A stretch of 64,000 nt of DNA, taken from positions 1 through 64,000 of the forward strand of contig JAUIBA010000003.1 of NCBI GenBank assembly GCA_030427635.1, in the 5' to 3' direction. Numbering within the stretch: the stretch's first letter is position 1; every line of letters starts with the position of its first letter. A program made the position numbers and the translations under genes. The notes under the pieces were generated by a model. It was not told where the DNA came from. It saw nothing but the letters and a program-made list of their open reading frames with translations, and searched no databases. Below are positions 60,019-64,000 of the stretch, in pieces. This DNA is from Bacteroidia bacterium (GTDB lineage: Bacteria; Bacteroidota; Bacteroidia; Chitinophagales; Chitinophagaceae).

Positions 60019-60491
60019 ACGGCGCGCAGCAGCACGTTGGCAGTAGCTACTACGCCCTCTTCCCTGCCTATAAAGCTCAGTTCTTCGGTTGTAGTTGCCT
60101 TTATAGATACGTCGTCCATACGCACATTTAGTATGTCTGCTATAGTGCGCCGCATATCGTCCACATACTTACGTATTTTAGGTGCCTGTAGCAGCAGCGT
60201 GCTGTCTATATTCACCACAGCATACCCTTTACGGCGTATCAGCTCATAGGTTTTCTGCAGCAGTATCTTACTGTCTATGCCTTTGTATTGTGCATCTGTG
60301 TCCGGGAAGTGTAGTCCTATATCTCCCATACTCAGCGCACCCAGTAGCGCATCGCATATAGCATGCAGCAGTACATCTGCATCAGAGTGTCCCAGCGCTC
60401 CCTTTGTATGGGGTATCAGTACGCCACCCAGCCAGAACTCCCGGCCCTCTACCAGTTTATGAAAATCAGTTCCCTGTCCTATGCGATACAT
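60015..60491 (-). CDS. ispF: 2-C-methyl-D-erythritol 2,4-cyclodiphosphate synthase
   Basis: IspF makes the cyclic diphosphate of the non-mevalonate isoprenoid pathway. The 158-residue protein has the zinc ligands D9-x-H11 (GQGTDFHKL) and the conserved GHSDADVLLHAICDALLGAL, then IGLHFPDTDAQYKGIDSKILL and the C-terminal KATTTEELSFIGREEGV (full set of family motifs). It ends in a 4-bp overlap with yggS on the opposite strand and starts 8 bp after the delta-60 repeat gene, so those two may share a transcript. Confidence 0.97.
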   Translation of the reverse strand: MYRIGQGTDFHKLVEGREFWLGGVLIPHTKGALGHSDADVLLHAICDALLGALSMGDIGLHFPDTDAQYKGIDSKILLQKTYELIRRKGYAVVNIDSTLLLQAPKIRKYVDDMRRTIADILNVRMDDVSIKATTTEELSFIGREEGVVATANVLLRAV

Positions 60492-60499
60492 CTTATCCT

Positions 60500-62044
60500 T
60501 TATGGTTTTATAAATTCTATAGTTGTTTTCAGTTTCTGCGATGTAGTCATTACCACCTCATACTTTCCTGCAGGCAGGGCTGCCATGTTTACGGTAAACT
60601 TATGTTCGCCCTCATCCTCGTGTTTATTTGTCTGCACACTGGCTACCTCTTTTTCAGCCTGGTCATACATCTTTATGGTTACCCGCTGGCTATCCACCAG
60701 CTCATAGTTCATTACCATATTTTTCACAGCAGGGTAGGGGTACACAAGCCGTTGTTTGTTACGGTCTGCCATATCTATTATGCCCAGGTCATTATCCTGC
60801 AGAAAGGCTTTCAGATATACCATTGTCTCTATAGCACCCGGCACTGTCATTTCACTTACGGCATACACCTTACTGTCCAGTGGCGATACCGCAATGGTAT
60901 TGGCTGCCGTGCGTGCTCCCGGCTGCACCGTCTGCACACTTAAGCCTTTGGCGCTGCCAAAGCCCCACAGGCTATCAGGCACACCGCCATCGGTTATTCT
61001 CAGTACAAACTGCCCTGCGGCCTTTCCTCCCTCTTTCATTTTTCCTGCACCCGATATGATGATGGTTCCCTCACTCGTCAGTGCCACATCGTCCAGTCGG
61101 TCATTGCCTGTTATCTGCAGTTGCAGCATACCTTTATTCCCGAATGAGGTATCTGCTTTCCCATCTTTGTGATAACGTAGTATAAATACACCCTGCCCCT
61201 TATCCTTTGTAGCGGTTGTGCCTGCTATCAGTATCTTCTCATCACTGGTCTGCAGCATTCTGTGGGGTACTATACTACCTCCTGCACTTTCCCTTACGGT
61301 CAGTATTCCGTTATCGCCCCACGAGTAGTCCCTGCCCCCATCCGTATTATAGCGCACCAGTAGCAGGCGGCAGGTATCATCGGTTGTGTTGTAGCCACAT
61401 ACTACTATGCGTCCGTCCCATTGTGCTACAGCAGCCGTCACCTTACTGTTTCCCGGCATGTCGCTGTCTACCCGTACACCTCTCGTTCCAAAGCTGGTAT
61501 CTCTGGCTCCGTTATAGATGTGTCTTATAAGAAAGAACCGGGCCTCACCACTGGCATAGCAGGTGCCTGCCGTTATTATTTTCTCATCAGGTAGCACACA
61601 TATCGCGTCCGTCTGGCTGGAGTCAGCTACAATAGACTGCACCATACCTTCAAAGTCTTTATCCGGGTCACCCTTCTTGTCCAGCCTCACAAGCGTTGCC
61701 GTGCGCTTACCATCTCTTTTGCAGTGTCCTGCCACCAGCACCCTGTTCCATTTGTCCAGCACAGCGGTTTGTGTGCGGCACTGTCCGGGAGGGCCATATG
61801 CCGCTTTCGATGTTCTTATCCCGTTGTAGGCATCGTCCTTATCTCCGTTGGCAAACAATCTGTCCGAATAGAAATTACCACCCGTCGCTGTGAAAAATAT
61901 CATGCGGCTGTCTGGCTGACGCAGCACACTGGCAGTACTGCTGGTATCCATACCACGAAGCAGTGCTTTACCCGGCATCTGTGCCCTGGCCAAACCAGAT
62001 AGTGTGCCTATTACCATCCCGGTTATGCAACATTTTATTTTCAT
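60500..62044 (-). CDS. delta-60 repeat exported protein, likely T9SS cargo
   Basis: From ATG 62044 a signal peptide (ending GLARAQ) is followed by about six delta-60 repeats (for example VLPDEKIITAGTCY, QWDGRIVVCGYNTTDD, TSDEKILIAGTTATKDKGQG, LTSEGTIIISGAGKMKEGG, with D-T-SFG-x-x-G between). Such repeats form beta-propeller-like structures. The C-terminal ~90 residues (LVYPYPAVKNMVMNYELVD, MAALPAGKYEVVMTTS) are a divergent type IX sorting-like domain. Function unknown. Another ATG at 62059 is possible. Confidence 0.7.
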   Translation of the reverse strand: MKIKCCITGMVIGTLSGLARAQMPGKALLRGMDTSSTASVLRQPDSRMIFFTATGGNFYSDRLFANGDKDDAYNGIRTSKAAYGPPGQCRTQTAVLDKWNRVLVAGHCKRDGKRTATLVRLDKKGDPDKDFEGMVQSIVADSSQTDAICVLPDEKIITAGTCYASGEARFFLIRHIYNGARDTSFGTRGVRVDSDMPGNSKVTAAVAQWDGRIVVCGYNTTDDTCRLLLVRYNTDGGRDYSWGDNGILTVRESAGGSIVPHRMLQTSDEKILIAGTTATKDKGQGVFILRYHKDGKADTSFGNKGMLQLQITGNDRLDDVALTSEGTIIISGAGKMKEGGKAAGQFVLRITDGGVPDSLWGFGSAKGLSVQTVQPGARTAANTIAVSPLDSKVYAVSEMTVPGAIETMVYLKAFLQDNDLGIIDMADRNKQRLVYPYPAVKNMVMNYELVDSQRVTIKMYDQAEKEVASVQTNKHEDEGEHKFTVNMAALPAGKYEVVMTTSQKLKTTIEFIKP

Positions 62045-62068
62045 TCCGCTCATAGCCATTTCTTTCCG

Positions 62069-62611
62069 TCAGTTATCGGTTTTGTCTGTAGCATCTTCCC
62101 ACCACAGTATATCCAGTGCATTTACATCTATAGCTTCCTGTACCAGATTACAGTATTGTTCAGGTATCCATGCATATAGCTTGCTGTTGCGCAGGCATAT
62201 CCATGTATCTACCGGGGGCAGGTCTAGCTCATCAATAAATCCTTCCGACTCTGCTTCCGATGCCCCATCCGGTATAGCCTCAGTGTAGCTGCATACCAGC
62301 ACTTTTCCCTTGTGGGGTGTGTCTGTTATTCCCTTTACCACTTCCTGCTTTATCTGTAGTTGCTGTAGCCATATATTGGCTATAGTCGTTTCGGTTACAT
62401 CCCGGTCACGCCATTTTACATGCCCTCTCTCTTTGTAGATGCATCCATCCTGTTCATACCCGGTTGTTATGGTCCACCAGGTATCTCCCGTAGCAGAGCG
62501 TAGTACTGCCGCGGCAGACTGATAGCCCCGTTCTGCAATCTGTATAGCACAGTATTGCTGTGTCAGTTGCCGCAGTTGGTCAAAGGTCAGTATGTCACCG
62601 TTTGCGTCCAC
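62069..62611 (-). CDS. protein of unknown function coupled to hutU
   Basis: A 180-residue soluble, acidic protein with many Trp (GDTWWTITTGYEQ, HVKWRDRDVTE, ANIWLQQLQ, DTWICLRNSKLYAWIPE, ILWWEDATDKT) and no signal peptide. The start is GTG 62611, whose first base is the last base of the hutU stop TAG, so translation is coupled. I do not recognise the family; expression with urocanase is certain enough to suspect a role in, or downstream of, histidine degradation, but nothing in the sequence shows what. Confidence 0.6.
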   Translation of the reverse strand: MDANGDILTFDQLRQLTQQYCAIQIAERGYQSAAAVLRSATGDTWWTITTGYEQDGCIYKERGHVKWRDRDVTETTIANIWLQQLQIKQEVVKGITDTPHKGKVLVCSYTEAIPDGASEAESEGFIDELDLPPVDTWICLRNSKLYAWIPEQYCNLVQEAIDVNALDILWWEDATDKTDN

Positions 62612-64000
62612 TACAGGTTCAGTCCATATTTATCTCCGGTTGCAATAGCTTCATCGTAGCCGGCATCTGCATGGCGTATCACACCCATTGCCGGGTCGTT
62701 ATGCAGTACACGGCGCAGGCGCTCTTCCGCATCCTGTGTGCCGTCTGCCACTATCACCATACCGGCATGCAGGCTGTAGCCCATACCCACACCACCACCG
62801 TGGTGAAAAGATACCCAGCTGGCACCGCCTGCGGTATTGATGAGCGCATTCAGTATGGGCCAGTCAGCCACAGCATCGCTACCGTCTTTCATAGCCTCTG
62901 TCTCTCTGTTGGGCGATGCTACACTACCTGTGTCCAGGTGGTCACGACCTATCACGATTGGTGCTTTTACCTTACCTGTACGCACCAGCTCGTTAAACAG
63001 GAGTCCGGCCTTTTCACGGTCGCCCATACCCAGCCAGCATATACGTGCCGGCAGTCCCTGAAATGCTATGCGCTCTCTGGCCATGGTCAGCCAGCGGTGC
63101 AGTCCCTTATTTTCAGGGAATAGCTCCATCAGTGCCTTGTCTGTTGTATAAATATCTTCAGGGTCGCCACTCAGCGCCACCCAGCGGAAAGGTCCTTTAC
63201 CCTCGCAGAACAGTGGGCGTATATATGCAGGCACAAAACCAGGGAAACGGAAGGCATCTGCCACCCCACGTTTATCATGTGCCTGACCACGCAGGTTGTT
63301 TCCGTAGTCAAATGTGATAGCACCCCTGTCCATCAGCGTCAGCATCTGGCGCACATGGTGCGCCATAGTGTCCAGAGAGCGGCTTTCATATTCTGTGGGA
63401 TTAGCTTCACGCAGCACATTGGCCTCTGCCACAGTCATATGCTCAGGATAGTATCCTATCAGGGCATCGTGTGCCGATGTCTGGTCGGTCAGTGTATCCG
63501 GTGTTACATTGCGGTCTATCAGTCGCTGCAGCAGGTCCACCACATTGCAGCATACGCCTATAGAAAGGCGTTCGCCCTTTGCTTTCGCTTCCAGCGCCCA
63601 GTCTATGCCCTCATCTATATTGCTGGTCCACTTGTCCAGGTAGCGGGTTTCTATACGCTTCAGTATGCGCCATTCTTCCACTTCTGCAGCCAGGCATACA
63701 CCCTCATTCATGGTTATGGCCAGTGGCTGAGCGCCACCCATACCGCCCAGGCCTGCTGTTACATTCAGCGTGCCTTTCAGGGTGCCGCCATAGTGTTTGT
63801 CGGCCAGGCTCATGTAGGTTTCATAAGTACCCTGCACTATCCCCTGCGATCCTATATATATCCAGCTTCCCGCTGTCATCTGTCCATACATCATCAGGCC
63901 CTTGGCATCCAGCTCACGAAAGTGCTCCCATGTAGCCCATTTACCCACCAGATTACTGTTGGCTATCAGCACGCGTGGCGCATCCTTGTGCGAGCGCAGC
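62611..64000 (-). CDS. hutU: urocanate hydratase (5' part beyond the window)
   Basis: Urocanase adds water to urocanate to give imidazolone propionate, the second step of histidine breakdown, using tightly bound NAD as electrophile. The visible 460 or so residues begin in [20 protein letters not shown] and contain [59 protein letters not shown] (with the conserved Asn), the active-site segment [47 protein letters not shown] (in part) and [17 protein letters not shown]. The N-terminal ~85-100 residues lie beyond 64000. Downstream it shares one base with a gene of unknown function. Confidence 0.95.
   Translation of the reverse strand, partial: LRSHKDAPRVLIANSNLVGKWATWEHFRELDAKGLMMYGQMTAGSWIYIGSQGIVQGTYETYMSLADKHYGGTLKGTLNVTAGLGGMGGAQPLAITMNEGVCLAAEVEEWRILKRIETRYLDKWTSNIDEGIDWALEAKAKGERLSIGVCCNVVDLLQRLIDRNVTPDTLTDQTSAHDALIGYYPEHMTVAEANVLREANPTEYESRSLDTMAHHVRQMLTLMDRGAITFDYGNNLRGQAHDKRGVADAFRFPGFVPAYIRPLFCEGKGPFRWVALSGDPEDIYTTDKALMELFPENKGLHRWLTMARERIAFQGLPARICWLGMGDREKAGLLFNELVRTGKVKAPIVIGRDHLDTGSVASPNRETEAMKDGSDAVADWPILNALINTAGGASWVSFHHGGGVGMGYSLHAGMVIVADGTQDAEERLRRVLHNDPAMGVIRHADAGYDEAIATGDKYGLNL

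Noticed and set aside
1-64000. CRISPR arrays, tRNA and rRNA genes
   Set aside because: No regularly spaced direct repeats of about 30 bp and no tRNA-like cloverleaf or rRNA sequence was noticed in the intergenic regions, all of which are short apart from 2091-2514 and 28463-29056.

Overview
The window comes from a member of the Bacteroidota, most likely the Chitinophagales. The evidence is TonB-dependent receptors with carboxypeptidase-regulatory N-terminal domains paired with DUF4249 lipoproteins, type IX secretion (T9SS) cargo with C-terminal sorting domains, GldM-C-like secreted proteins, LytS/LytTR regulation, and many promoters with the Bacteroidota -7 box TAnnTTTG instead of a sigma70 -10 box. 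Gene density is high, spacing is short and both strands are used. No rRNA, tRNA, CRISPR array or transposase gene was seen.

Layout. 0-7 kb: OmpA-domain protein, TRIC-like channel and acyl-CoA thioesterase on the minus strand behind a leader peptide with an attenuator-like structure; then lgt, a B12-binding radical SAM enzyme and a TlpA-like lipoprotein. 7-15 kb: recA, hflX, a DUF1801 protein, a T9SS cargo protein, a GT-C glycosyltransferase, a COG2509 FAD dehydrogenase and a small membrane protein. 15-25 kb: a run of envelope genes (TPR/GT-C membrane protein, PagL-like lipid A deacylase, two outer-membrane barrels, and a TonB receptor with a DUF4249 lipoprotein). 29-47 kb: mnmE, dtd, an MBL hydrolase, a GldM-C-like pair, an ECF42 sigma factor with its YCII partner, a second ECF sigma operon, recQ, an oxidoreductase, small metabolic genes, a GlxA-type regulator, a PNGase F-like T9SS protein, der and rimO. 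47-53 kb: a second DUF4249/TonB receptor/Spy-like operon facing a LytTR response regulator and LytS-type kinase. 53-64 kb: DUF1275 membrane protein, map, a subtilase with T9SS domain, a second recQ, yggS, ispF, a delta-60 repeat protein, an unknown gene and hutU, which runs off the right edge.

The most unusual region is 25.04-29.07 kb. It is visibly AT-rich. It is bounded by a direct repeat of the last 18 bp of mnmE (16 bp exact, 17 of 18 over the coding end), which is the kind of site used by SGI1-family genomic islands. Inside is a tight three-gene operon on the minus strand: a single-HKD phospholipase-D-type nuclease, a protein with a class III nucleotidyl-cyclase-like fold pattern, and a PD-(D/E)XK nuclease-like protein whose 5' end is split by a frameshift. 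No integrase is present. I do not recognise this gene set as a described system; its position and content suggest an uncharacterised defence or conflict island.

Other signals worth following: a Cys-Cys leader peptide whose end can pair with the 5' arm of the downstream terminator, as in classical attenuation; paired direct repeats at 21-bp spacing next to the LytTR regulator; and a recurrent pattern of -7 boxes almost touching start codons, suggesting leaderless or near-leaderless mRNAs.
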